Positions 26,866 to 35,730 of a stretch of DNA of 64,000 bases are shown here, in pieces. The position numbers and the translations under genes were made by a program. The stretch is from the NCBI GenBank assembly GCA_024227235.1, contig JAAEKY010000421.1:1-64000 (forward strand), read 5' to 3'. Under the pieces are notes generated by a model that had not been told where the DNA came from, did not search any database, and was given only the letters and a program-made list of their open reading frames with translations. The stretch comes from Desulfobacteraceae bacterium. Its GTDB lineage: Bacteria > Desulfobacterota > Desulfobacteria > Desulfobacterales > Desulfobacteraceae. Each line of letters begins with the position of its first letter. Positions within the stretch are counted from its first letter, which is position 1.

Positions 26866-27288
26866 ATGTCAAATCGATTGATTACTATTTTCGCAATTCT
26901 GAGTATTTTGATGGCTATGATACTGACCGGATGTTCTACCATGGGGATCTACGCAGCGAATGGCCAGGTGACCACCCCAGGCCTTCCCCCTGTATTTGTT
27001 TCAGGAACTGACTGGCATTTGGATCATGTGAAGGATAGTAGAGCGGAGGGCACAACCCTTCATATTTCAGCTGATGGAGAAGTAATTGTCAAGAAAGATA
27101 ATACACTAGTACCTTCCAAAATTGAGAATGGCGAGATTGTACTGGGAGGGATTCTCAAAAATTTTTTCATCTATTCAAAGACCATAGAGACAATGGGAAT
27201 GGTTCGCATAAAAGTCCACGAAAAAAACTACTATGACAGGACAGTCGCTAAGTCTCTTGGCCTGTTCGTTAGAGATAGTAAAAATTAA
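26866..27288 (+). CDS. Small lipoprotein of unknown function
   Basis: 140 residues. A signal peptide with a clear lipobox (MILTGC, Cys about residue 24) marks it as a lipid-anchored envelope protein. The mature part is beta-rich with no recognised domain. Good ribosome binding site (AAAAGGAG) and an upstream promoter. The methyltransferase gene starts 27 bases after its stop. Confidence 0.7.
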   Translation: MSNRLITIFAILSILMAMILTGCSTMGIYAANGQVTTPGLPPVFVSGTDWHLDHVKDSRAEGTTLHISADGEVIVKKDNTLVPSKIENGEIVLGGILKNFFIYSKTIETMGMVRIKVHEKNYYDRTVAKSLGLFVRDSKN

Positions 27289-27315
27289 TTTATCTTGTGA
27301 ACATGAAATTCGCCT

Positions 27316-28113
27316 ATGAAATTGATTGGTGATAATCTTAGAATTACAAAACCAGATATACAAGAAGCACTTAAGTCGGGTGATCCTATGCCGGTTCAAG
27401 GGCTTGTAAAATTGTGTGTAGAAAAGGGAACCTTTGCCATTGATGTGAATACAGGGCCTTTGGGTAAATCACCTGAAAAGGGAATGGCATTTTTTATTAA
27501 GGCTGTCGAGAGTGTAACTCATCTTCCGCTGCTTATTGATACGTCCAATCCTGTAGCCATGAAGGCAGGGCTAAAGGGGGCGAGCAACAGGCCGATTATC
27601 AACGGGTTCTCTCTTGAACCTCGAAAACTTGAAAAGATTCTACCGCTTGCTAAAGAATTTGATTGCGATATTGTGGGATTTTTATTGTATCCTGACAGCC
27701 GGGTACCAAAAGATGAGGCGGAACGGTTTGAAGTTGCTATTGAATTGATTGAAAAGGCTGAAGATGCTGGCGTGCCAAAAGAACGGGTTATAATTGATCC
27801 GATTGTACCGCCGTTGGCATGGGAAGATGGGATTGTTCAGGCAAGAGCGGTTTTAAATGTTATAAGAACTTTACCTGATCTTTTGGGCTTTGACGTTCGA
27901 ACCATTGGTGGCGTATCAAATCTGACTACCGGAGCGGGAAATAAAAAGAAAAAAAATCTTATGGTGCAAAGTTATGTTGCTATGTTGGCCACGGCAGGGC
28001 TTGATTATGCGCTGTTGGATATATTGAATGCTGAAACGGTTGCGGCAGCAAGGGCTTCAAGTATTCTTTCAAAAGAAAATATTTTTTCCTGGGGTATGGT
28101 TCCAGGAGGGTGA
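27316..28113 (+). CDS. AcsE-like methyltetrahydrofolate:corrinoid methyltransferase
   Basis: 265 residues, a whole pterin-binding (DHPS-like) TIM barrel. Key folate-binding residues are present: IDVNTG, LLIDTSNP and VIIDPIVPP. Length and the absence of other domains match AcsE-type enzymes, which pass the methyl group of methyl-tetrahydrofolate to a corrinoid protein in the Wood-Ljungdahl pathway, rather than DHPS or MetH. No corrinoid protein gene is adjacent, so its partner is elsewhere. MtgA-type methyltransferase is the alternative. Confidence 0.8.
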   Translation: MKLIGDNLRITKPDIQEALKSGDPMPVQGLVKLCVEKGTFAIDVNTGPLGKSPEKGMAFFIKAVESVTHLPLLIDTSNPVAMKAGLKGASNRPIINGFSLEPRKLEKILPLAKEFDCDIVGFLLYPDSRVPKDEAERFEVAIELIEKAEDAGVPKERVIIDPIVPPLAWEDGIVQARAVLNVIRTLPDLLGFDVRTIGGVSNLTTGAGNKKKKNLMVQSYVAMLATAGLDYALLDILNAETVAAARASSILSKENIFSWGMVPGG

Positions 28114-28268
28114 TTTTGTTTTTTAAAAAGATAAAGGAGAAGTAGATACTTTTTTGCCTTTTGCCAAGAAATAGCTAAAAGACAGAATAATTCCCCTGGT
28201 ATAAGCTTGTGGGCCTGGGAGTGGAAAAAATGTTAATGGCTTGGCGATAAGTGCTGAATTAATTCTTC

Positions 28269-29903
28269 TTATATCGCCTTGTGGTCCCGTCCGGTTTTTG
28301 AAAGGTAATACTCATAATCACCTTTGTAGATGGTTATTTTACCCTGATCGATTTCGAAAACCCGATCAACAAGGCAGCGGAGGAAATGTCTATCATGGCT
28401 GACCAGAACAAGAGTTCCGGTGAATTCCTTCAGGGCATGGAGCAGTATTTCCCGGGACTGGATATCCAAGTGATTGGTGGGTTCGTCAAGAATCAGGAGA
28501 TTTAAGGGTTTTCCCAGGAGGGTTGCCAAGACTACCCTGCTTTTTTCTCCGCCAGATAGCTGTTTTATCTGTTTGTCCACATCATCACCCGAAAAGAGAA
28601 ATGCAGCACACAAGTTTCTTATTACACCAATTCCTTCAAGGGGAAGGGCCTCCTGAACTGTATCAAAAACAGTTTTTTTTGCATCGAGAATATCCATGGC
28701 GTGCTGACTGAAATAACCGATGTTAACACTGGCTCCAATTTTGGCGATGCCATGGGTTGGTTTCGTTTTTCCTGCCAGAACCTTTAAAAAGGTGGATTTG
28801 CCGGCCCCGTTAATTCCGACAACAGCAATCTTATCTTGCCTGCTGATCACTCCGGAAATATCACTGAATACGGTAATAGGTTTTTGATCTGGGGTTTTCC
28901 AGTGTTTTGTAAGATTGTCGAAAAAGACAACGTCATCACCTGAACGCGGGGTCTTAGAGAATTTAAATTTGATGGTCCGCTGGTGGTTCGGAAGTTCAAT
29001 TCGGTCTATTTTTTCTAACTTTTTGATACGGGACTGTACTTGTGCTGCATGGGATACCCGTGCCTTGAAACGGGCGATGAAATTTTCTTCCTTGGCAAGC
29101 ATTTCCTGCTGGCGCCGGTGGCTTGCCACAAGTTGCGCCATTCTGATTTCCCGTTCCCGGATATAAAAATCATAGTTTCCACCATAAGTAGTGGTCGTGT
29201 AATTAGCCACTTCAATAGTCCGGGACACAACCTTGTTCAGGAAATCATGGTCATGGCAAGTCATTAGAAGAGCTCCCTTAAAATCATTAATCAGCCAGTT
29301 CTCCAACCAGATAATGGATTCCATATCCAGATGGTTGGTGGGCTCATCTAAAAGAAGAACGTTTGGGCTGATCGTCAGGATTTTTGCCAGGGCGATACGC
29401 ATCTTCCATCCACCACTGAAGGATTCCACAGGACGAGTGTAGTCAGAAGGGCCTATTCCTAAACCTGTGAGAATAGTTTGAGCACGGGTTTCAAGATCAT
29501 ATCCACCACGGTTTTCAAATTTTTCAGCAGTTTCCCCATATTTTTCAAGCAGGATTTCCATAGCGCTTTCCTCCATGGGGTCTGCCATGGCTTCTTCCAT
29601 CTCTTTCATGGATTTCCCCAGAAACACTACATCGGAAGCACCAGACATCACTTCTAAAATGGCTGACCTGCCCGACATCTCCCCCACATTCTGGGAAAAG
29701 TAACCGATTTTTATTTTTTTTGAATAGGAGATATCTCCGTCATCAGCATCTTCCTCTCCTGTGATCAGATGAAAGATTGTTGTCTTGCCAGTACCATTGG
29801 CGCCAACAAGCCCGGTCCGTGTTCCGGTCAAAATCTGCAGGCTCGCTTTTTTAAAAAGAATCTGAGATCCGTGCTGTTTTGATATATTTGTCAGATGAAT
29901 CAA
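28269..29903 (-). CDS. ABC-F family ATPase
   Basis: 544 residues from TTG 29903, chosen because GGAG lies seven bases upstream and the protein then begins IHLTNISKQHGSQILF as the family does; the frame open to 29981 is an over-extension. Two ABC domains each carry Walker A (GANGTGKTT, GINGAGKST), a signature (FSGGWKMR, LSGGEKSR) and Walker B with LLDEPTNHLD. The charged inter-domain linker lies at about 235-310. There is no membrane domain. ABC-F proteins act on ribosomes (Uup/EttA/YbiT type) to relieve stalls; the exact subgroup is uncertain. Confidence 0.92.
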   Translation of the reverse strand: MIHLTNISKQHGSQILFKKASLQILTGTRTGLVGANGTGKTTIFHLITGEEDADDGDISYSKKIKIGYFSQNVGEMSGRSAILEVMSGASDVVFLGKSMKEMEEAMADPMEESAMEILLEKYGETAEKFENRGGYDLETRAQTILTGLGIGPSDYTRPVESFSGGWKMRIALAKILTISPNVLLLDEPTNHLDMESIIWLENWLINDFKGALLMTCHDHDFLNKVVSRTIEVANYTTTTYGGNYDFYIREREIRMAQLVASHRRQQEMLAKEENFIARFKARVSHAAQVQSRIKKLEKIDRIELPNHQRTIKFKFSKTPRSGDDVVFFDNLTKHWKTPDQKPITVFSDISGVISRQDKIAVVGINGAGKSTFLKVLAGKTKPTHGIAKIGASVNIGYFSQHAMDILDAKKTVFDTVQEALPLEGIGVIRNLCAAFLFSGDDVDKQIKQLSGGEKSRVVLATLLGKPLNLLILDEPTNHLDIQSREILLHALKEFTGTLVLVSHDRHFLRCLVDRVFEIDQGKITIYKGDYEYYLSKTGRDHKAI

Positions 29904-30160
29904 TATACTGCTCCAAACAAAAAATGACAAAATTACCATGTCTGATGGGTATGTTGCAAGAAAAGTATTAAAAACATGCATTTAAGAAAAAATCGAATAT
30001 AGTAGGGAAACTTTTAAATCAAGTAACTTATAATAATTGAATTTTCAATGGGTTAAAGTTTTTTAATTGCTTTTAGCAACTATTTTAGTTGATAACTCGC
30101 GAATTCGGTTGTAGATTTAAAAGTAACTTAATCCTATTGGAAATCCGAGGAGATCGCTTT

Positions 30161-31084
30161 ATGCTGAAAAAAAACATCAACGTCACAGAATCCATAAGAG
30201 CATTCAATCGCTATTATACTCATAAGATCGGCCTTTTGAACAATCGGTTGTACAATAACTTTTCTCTTACTGAGGCACGGATTATATTCCACGTGGGAGA
30301 AAATGATGGGGTAACGGCCGGAGAGATGGCCTCCCTTTTTGGCCTGGACAAGGGCTATACCAGCCGGATAATCAAAAAAATGGTGATGGCAGATATCTTG
30401 AAAAAAGATACATCAAAAAAAGATACCCGTAGACAAAATCTTTCTTTGTCGGTCAATGGGAAAAAGGTTTTGGTCGGGCTTGAAGAGATTTCCAATGGGT
30501 TTATCGATGGGTTATTAAATCCGCTGACTGTTTCAGAGCGGCTGGACGTTCTTGGCGCTATGGAGAAAATCCAGACCCTTTTGGAAAAGGGTAGAGAATC
30601 AAGGGATATTTATACTATCAGGAGTATGAAGCCGGGCGATTTAGGATATGTGGTCTCAAGCCATATGGGGATTTATGGTGATGAACATCAGTTTGACAGT
30701 TCTTTTGAACATTATGTTGGAACCGATGTGATGGCTTTTGGGAAAAATTTTGATTCTAAAAAAGAGAATCTTTGGGTTGCTGAAAACAGGTCACAAAAAG
30801 TGGGTTCTGTAGCGATTGTGAATAATGGTGATGGCGTTGCCCAGCTTCGATGGCTGATCGTCGATGCATGTGCAAGAGGCAATGGCATTGGTGAAAAGCT
30901 GGTAGATATTACGGTGAGTTTTGCAAGAGAGAGACAATACGAGAAAATAATTCTGATGACCACTGATTTTTTATCGCCTGCCCGGGCCTTGTATGAAAAG
31001 TTTGGTTTCAAACAGGTGTCTTCCCAAAAAGAAGTCAAGTGGGGCAGATCCATGCATATCGAATACCTTGAACTTATATTATAA
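30161..31084 (+). CDS. MarR regulator fused to a GNAT acetyltransferase
   Basis: 307 residues from ATG 30161, behind GAGGAG; the frame upstream is leader. Residues about 1-145 are a MarR winged helix (LTEARIIFHVGENDGVTAGEM, LFGLDKGYTSRIIKKM). About 155-305 are a GNAT domain with the acetyl-CoA loop in DACARGNGIGEKLV and the terminal FGFKQV. Such MarR-GNAT fusions are widespread, and their substrates are largely unknown. Divergent from the ABC-F gene. Confidence 0.88.
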   Translation: MLKKNINVTESIRAFNRYYTHKIGLLNNRLYNNFSLTEARIIFHVGENDGVTAGEMASLFGLDKGYTSRIIKKMVMADILKKDTSKKDTRRQNLSLSVNGKKVLVGLEEISNGFIDGLLNPLTVSERLDVLGAMEKIQTLLEKGRESRDIYTIRSMKPGDLGYVVSSHMGIYGDEHQFDSSFEHYVGTDVMAFGKNFDSKKENLWVAENRSQKVGSVAIVNNGDGVAQLRWLIVDACARGNGIGEKLVDITVSFARERQYEKIILMTTDFLSPARALYEKFGFKQVSSQKEVKWGRSMHIEYLELIL

Positions 31085-31097
31085 ACTAATCTTAGTA

Positions 31098-33206
31098 TTA
31101 CTTAATAGATGATCGGGCAACCTTGGCCTCATCAAAAGATGCCATCTCACACATAATTTTGCAGGCAGCATCAGCCATGTCAATGGCAAGAGCAGCACCG
31201 GTGCCTTCTCCTAACCGCATATCTAAATCAATCAAGGGTACAAGATTCATGTGAGAAAGGGCGGCTTTCTGAGCCTGTTCCACTGATTTGTGTCCGGAAA
31301 TAAGATATCCCTGGATGCCCGGGTTAATGATATAAGCGATTAGACCTGCGGCAGTTGAAATTACCCCGTCCAGAACAACAGCACATCTTTTTGAGGCAGC
31401 AGCCAGAACTGCACCGGTAATGCCGGCAATTTCAAACCCGCCGATTTTTTGAAGGATCTCAAATCCATTGGAAGGATCAATGGAATGAAAGTCCATTACC
31501 CGTTCAATAACTTCAGTTTTATGGGATAGTCCTTTATCATCAACTCCGGTTCCCCTCCCTGTGGCCTGGGCTGGCGTAATCCCAGTGATGGTTGAAATTA
31601 TTAAAGAAGAAGAGGTGGTATTGCCAATGCCCATTTCACCTAATCCAACAATATCAATGGGGTGCTGGTCATACGCATCAAGAAAGGTTGTCATCCCGTT
31701 TTCAAGCGCCAGGATCATTTCTTGTTTTGTCATAGCATCTTCAATGGCAAAGTTTTTTGTTCCTTTGGCTATTTTGTTTATGATGAGGCCGGGGTGCGGG
31801 TTAAATTCACGGCTCACACCCATATCCACAACTTTCATGTCGATGGTGTGGTGGCGGCAAAGAACGTTAATGGCAGCTCCGCCATTTAAAAAGTTATCCA
31901 CCATCTGGGCAGTAACTTCGGATGGGTATGCTGAGACACCTTCCTCAGTGATGCCATGGTCTCCTGCAAAGACAAACAGATTTTTTTGCTGAATGGTTGG
32001 ATTGAGATCATCCTGGATCAGACTCATCTGGACGGCAAGGCCTTCGATGCGGCCCAGAGCGCCAAGAGGCTTTGTTTTATCATCTATTTTGGCAGTGGCA
32101 TCTGCAAGCAGCTTGTCTGAAAGAGGCGTGATTGTTTCTATGACTTTTCTGCAAAGGTTTTGTGGGTTAAGATCATTAAGGTTGAGGCCAGGGGGGGCAT
32201 TTATTTGTTCTTTTGGTGCGAATGGCATGTCAGAGGCCAGACTGAAATCCAGGATATATTTTAGGTGTTTTCCAGATAATACATCTGCCATAAGCTGCGG
32301 TGCTTTTTCAGGGGCAACGATGTCTTCAATTAAAAGACTCAGCTTATTTTCATGGGCCTGCATAAAGGGAATTGCTTTTTCCATATGCGCTTTTGTCATA
32401 CCGTAGACACCGGTTACTTTCGCTTCTTTATAGTGGATAAGATTCAGAAGGTTTGTCTCTATATGTTCGTTTTTTGAAATTCCACTGAAAAAAGAAATCT
32501 GGCCAGCTTTGCTGACTTTAGCAATACCCTGGCAAAAAGCTATAAAATCAGCACAGGCATTGATTACCAAATCAAATTCACTTTCATGGGTGTCTTTGGT
32601 ACACGTGATGCCAGTGGCTGAAAGGAAGGGCTCAATATGTTTTATTTTTGTTTCATTTTTTTCTATAATATGCGGAAAAAGTCCCAGGAGATGAGCATAA
32701 AGGGCTGTGATAAGCCCCATGGTACCGGATCCATAGATCAAGATCCGGTCATTTTTTTTTATCATCAATTTTTCAAAGGCATTGATCACGCATCCGATGG
32801 GTTCTGCAAAGCAGGCCACGTGAGTATCAAGATTACTGGGGATGGGAATCAGGCTGTCAGATGGAAGGATTGCCTTGTCAGCAAACCCGCCGTCTGTGTG
32901 AAACCCTGTTATTCTCATGTCTTCACAAAGATTTTCCTGGGCCATCTGGCAGAATTTACAGGTGCCGCAGCTTTTACCTGGCCAGACTATGTATCTCTGA
33001 TCATTTTGATCTTTGACCACCATTTCATGGCCAAGGACTCTTGGAAAGACAAGGTCTCTGTGGCCTTGTTCCCACATCTTGGCATCTGTACGGCAGATGG
33101 CACAGCTGAGAACGAAAGTTTGCTCAAAGCCCTTTTTGATTTCAATTGGGTTTTGATGGTCAGGTTTAATTTCAAGCCTTCCAAGGCCGCTTAGCACCAT
33201 TTTCAT
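31098..33206 (-). CDS. cobT: Fusion of a zinc-dependent dehydrogenase and CobT
   Basis: 702 residues from ATG 33206. The N-terminal ~340 residues form a zinc alcohol-dehydrogenase-like protein: catalytic zinc site CAICRTD and GHEM, four structural-zinc cysteines in CGTCKFCQMAQENLC, and the Rossmann loop GSGTMGLI. The C-terminal ~350 are CobT (DDKTKPLGALGRIE, FAGDHGITEEGVS, GEMGIGNTT, and catalytic Glu in DMRLGEGTGAALA). CobT moves phosphoribose from nicotinate mononucleotide to the cobamide lower ligand. Last gene of a cobalamin-riboswitch operon. The dehydrogenase half is not a usual partner; its substrate is unknown. An assembly fusion is unlikely because the frame is continuous. Confidence 0.9.
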   Translation of the reverse strand: MKMVLSGLGRLEIKPDHQNPIEIKKGFEQTFVLSCAICRTDAKMWEQGHRDLVFPRVLGHEMVVKDQNDQRYIVWPGKSCGTCKFCQMAQENLCEDMRITGFHTDGGFADKAILPSDSLIPIPSNLDTHVACFAEPIGCVINAFEKLMIKKNDRILIYGSGTMGLITALYAHLLGLFPHIIEKNETKIKHIEPFLSATGITCTKDTHESEFDLVINACADFIAFCQGIAKVSKAGQISFFSGISKNEHIETNLLNLIHYKEAKVTGVYGMTKAHMEKAIPFMQAHENKLSLLIEDIVAPEKAPQLMADVLSGKHLKYILDFSLASDMPFAPKEQINAPPGLNLNDLNPQNLCRKVIETITPLSDKLLADATAKIDDKTKPLGALGRIEGLAVQMSLIQDDLNPTIQQKNLFVFAGDHGITEEGVSAYPSEVTAQMVDNFLNGGAAINVLCRHHTIDMKVVDMGVSREFNPHPGLIINKIAKGTKNFAIEDAMTKQEMILALENGMTTFLDAYDQHPIDIVGLGEMGIGNTTSSSLIISTITGITPAQATGRGTGVDDKGLSHKTEVIERVMDFHSIDPSNGFEILQKIGGFEIAGITGAVLAAASKRCAVVLDGVISTAAGLIAYIINPGIQGYLISGHKSVEQAQKAALSHMNLVPLIDLDMRLGEGTGAALAIDMADAACKIMCEMASFDEAKVARSSIK

Positions 33207-33207
33207 G

Positions 33208-33408
33208 TTAAAGATCCTCTTCTGTGAGAACAAGTTTTTTAATACAGATTTTTTTAAAGCCTTTTTTTTTCAGGCTTAATTCATGTGCTTGTACTGCTTT
33301 CATTTGTTCCATGGGGAATACGCTTGATTTATCTAAGTTTACAAGCAGATAATCATTGTCCTTGAATCGAACATATTGCTGATCTGATTTAATAATGAGA
33401 AGTTCCAT
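33208..33408 (-). CDS. Small protein in the cobamide operon
   Basis: 66 residues with a good ribosome binding site (GGGAG) before ATG 33408. No membrane segment or cysteine motif; it starts with beta-like MELLIIKSDQQYVRF and ends in a basic stretch with TEEDL. Its stop is one base before the next start, and 18 bases separate it from the TrpD-like gene, so it is tightly embedded in the operon. Family not recognised; perhaps an accessory or regulatory subunit. Confidence 0.65.
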   Translation of the reverse strand: MELLIIKSDQQYVRFKDNDYLLVNLDKSSVFPMEQMKAVQAHELSLKKKGFKKICIKKLVLTEEDL

Positions 33409-33426
33409 TTTTTACTCCCGATTATA

Positions 33427-34528
33427 TTAAGTTAGGCTATAAAGCTTTTCTAAACCTTTTTCAGGGTCTGTGTTTTGAGCTGTTACCCATTTTTCAAGGG
33501 TCTCAAATGCAGTACCGGATTCAAGCAGTTTTGCAGCCTGTTGAATTCCATCTTCAAGGGTCGTCGCCTTTTGGGCGGCAAGAAATATCAGGCCTGCATT
33601 AAGCAATGCGGCATCTTTCCTGGCACTGTCTTCTTTGTTGTTTAAAAGGGATGCAAACCGCTTAGATTCTGTTTTTATATCTTTTTCAGGGCAAAGATCA
33701 CTAGGGTTTTTAACATCAAGGCCAAGCTTTTTTGGATCAATGGTAAATTCGGTGATACCCTCTTTTTCAGAAATCTGAGCGCAATGGGTAATGCCGCAGA
33801 CAGAAGCTTCATCCATACCTTTATCTGATTCATCAATGCATCCGTGCAGAACAATGGCATTTTTGTAACCGATTTCTTCCATTACATCTGCAACCGGGCG
33901 GATCATTTCTTTTGAATAAACCCCTCGAACGCCTATGGAAGGAAGGGCAGGGTTGGCAAGAGATGCGGCAATATTCAGGGTTGAGCCAAAAAAGATTTGA
34001 GAAAGGATACGGCCTAACGCCATTGGATGAATATGGGGGCTCATACCGTTGAACAGACCTAAGCCTGCAGACTCGATACTTTTAGCAACAATATCTGCGG
34101 TACACTCTACATCAACGCCTAAAGCTTCTGCCATATCTACTGTTCCGCAGACTGAGGTGATGGCCCGTGCACCATGTCTTGCCATAGGGATGCCGCCTGC
34201 TGCCGCGATGATAGAGGCGGCTGTACTGATATTAAATGTTTTAAAGGTGTCCATACCCGTGCCACTGTTGTCAACGGCTTTGATTTTCTGGCCCAAGTTA
34301 ACCTTGGTGGTGTCCAGGTCATAGATAGCTTCCCATGAGCCAGCAACTTCCTCTTTTGTTTCACCTTTGGCTGTTAAAGCAGCCAGAAATGCGCCTTGTT
34401 GCATATCTGTAACATCATTGTTTAAAACAGAAATAAAGGCTTGTTTTGCATCATATCGGGTAAGATTTTTTTTTCTGAATAAGATGGGTAATGGTGGTGC
34501 CAAATTCCTGGTTCAATGTCTGAGACAT
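33427..34528 (-). CDS. TrpD-like phosphoribosyltransferase of the cobamide operon, with N-terminal frameshift
   Basis: About 366 residues if frames are joined. The main frame (from about 34503) has TrpD-family features: PRPP loop DNSGTGMDTFKTFNISTAAS, ARHGARAITSVCGTVDMAEALGVD, and GVRGVYS. The natural start is ATG 34528 (GGAGG seven bases upstream), giving MSQTLNQEFGTTITHLIQ, which leads into the TrpD N-terminus only if one base of an A9 run (34466-34474) is skipped. Otherwise it stops eight codons later. TTG 34503 would give a shorter start with poor N-terminus. TrpD makes phosphoribosyl-anthranilate; riboswitch control suggests a cobamide role here instead. Slippage, error or decay are all possible. 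Confidence 0.8.
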
Positions 34529-34597
34529 CGACATACCTCCTGAATAAATTTATTCAAAAGGATTTTGTTCCAGCAAAGAATCCTAAAATTTTGCAAA

Positions 34598-34775
34598 AAG
34601 GCAGGCTTTCCGACTTACGGATCGTCCTAATCACTGCGTCTTCCCCTTTAAAAGAGTGACATTCTACAGCTTTCGTCCCCGATCACGGCAATGGCTGGCA
34701 TGTGACGGGCTTTCACCGTCTTTCCTTTTATCCAGAGAATTTAAATAAAGACAAATTCTTTAGCACCTTTATGCC
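34598..34775 (-). ncRNA. Cobalamin riboswitch
   Basis: On the minus strand the order is AAAGGTGCT (34766-34758), GGAAAGACGGTGAAAGCCCG, CGGGGACGAAAGC, a B12-box-like GTCACT, GGGGAAGACGC, and AAGTCGGAAAGCCTGCC (ends about 34598). These are the conserved blocks of the AdoCbl riboswitch in the right sequence. It lies about 70 bases before the start of the TrpD-like gene and should shut off the operon when cobalamin is plentiful. Confidence 0.9.
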
Positions 34776-34825
34776 TGGAAAAAGGTTATACATTCCAAAT
34801 CATTATTTTGTCAATTAAAAAAGCG

Positions 34826-35725
34826 TCAGCTGAAAATTGCCAGGCAAGCACCAATGAGTGCCAGAAAGATAGCAATTGTTTTGTTGGCAGTAATCTTTTC
34901 TTTGAGAAAAATGGCAGCAAAAATAAAGATAAATATGGTGGACATCTGGTTTAAGATAGCGGCCTGGGATGCGGTTGTGTACTTCATCCCTGCTACCCAG
35001 CAAAGCAATGCCAAATAGTTACCGCAAATAGAGGCTGGAAGCGCAAAGAACCAAGCTTTTGAAAATTTAAGCTCGACAAAGTATTGTTTACGTTTGGGGT
35101 GAAATAAAACAATGGCAAGCAAGGTTAAAGTTCCTGAAACGACTCGGACAAGCGTTGCCCAGAATATATCAGTTCGTTCAAGCAGTTCCTTAATGATGAC
35201 TATCCCAATAGCAATGAATATCATTGAAAGGCATCCGATAAGGATACCAGTCAAGAGGCTTTTACCGACTGATTTCTGGTCTGATTTTTTGTTTTGGCTA
35301 TCCTTTTTTTTAATTGACCCTACAAAAACAGCAGTCAGTACCATAAAGCCGCCTATTATGGCACCACCACTTAAATTTTCTCCCAATATGATAAAAGAAA
35401 AAAAGATTACACTGGGAAGATAAAGGCATTCAACAATGGCCAAAAGACTGGCACCCAGTTTGTCTAAGGCAATAAAAAAGAAAAGGTCTGCCAGTGTAAT
35501 ACCGAAAAAGCCTGATAATGCAAGTAATAGCCAGTCGTTAGCAGGCTTGTCCGGGAAAAATGGAATGTTTAAACACAACATGGTAAGTGTGATCAGGATT
35601 AATGCCACAAGGCTTTTATAAATATTCAGAGAAATGGGAGAAAATACATCCCCGCTTTTTTTAAATAAAATAACACCGCAGGCCCAAAAAAAGGCAGCGG
35701 CGAGAGACAATACAGCGCCCAGCAT
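34826..35725 (-). CDS. EamA/DMT-family transporter
   Basis: 299 residues with about ten hydrophobic helices in two EamA halves; the second half has the pattern NYLALLCWVAGMKYTTASQAAILNQMSTIFIFIFA. Members export or import metabolites; the substrate is unknown. It lies five bases after the MaoC-like gene, so the two are probably one unit, and ends before the cobalamin riboswitch, so it is not under its control. Confidence 0.82.
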   Translation of the reverse strand: MLGAVLSLAAAFFWACGVILFKKSGDVFSPISLNIYKSLVALILITLTMLCLNIPFFPDKPANDWLLLALSGFFGITLADLFFFIALDKLGASLLAIVECLYLPSVIFFSFIILGENLSGGAIIGGFMVLTAVFVGSIKKKDSQNKKSDQKSVGKSLLTGILIGCLSMIFIAIGIVIIKELLERTDIFWATLVRVVSGTLTLLAIVLFHPKRKQYFVELKFSKAWFFALPASICGNYLALLCWVAGMKYTTASQAAILNQMSTIFIFIFAAIFLKEKITANKTIAIFLALIGACLAIFS

Positions 35726-35730
35726 AGCTA

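Noticed and set aside
29904-29981. N-terminal extension of the ABC-F gene
   Set aside because: The start at TTG 29903 has the ribosome binding site and the family N-terminus; the extension does not.
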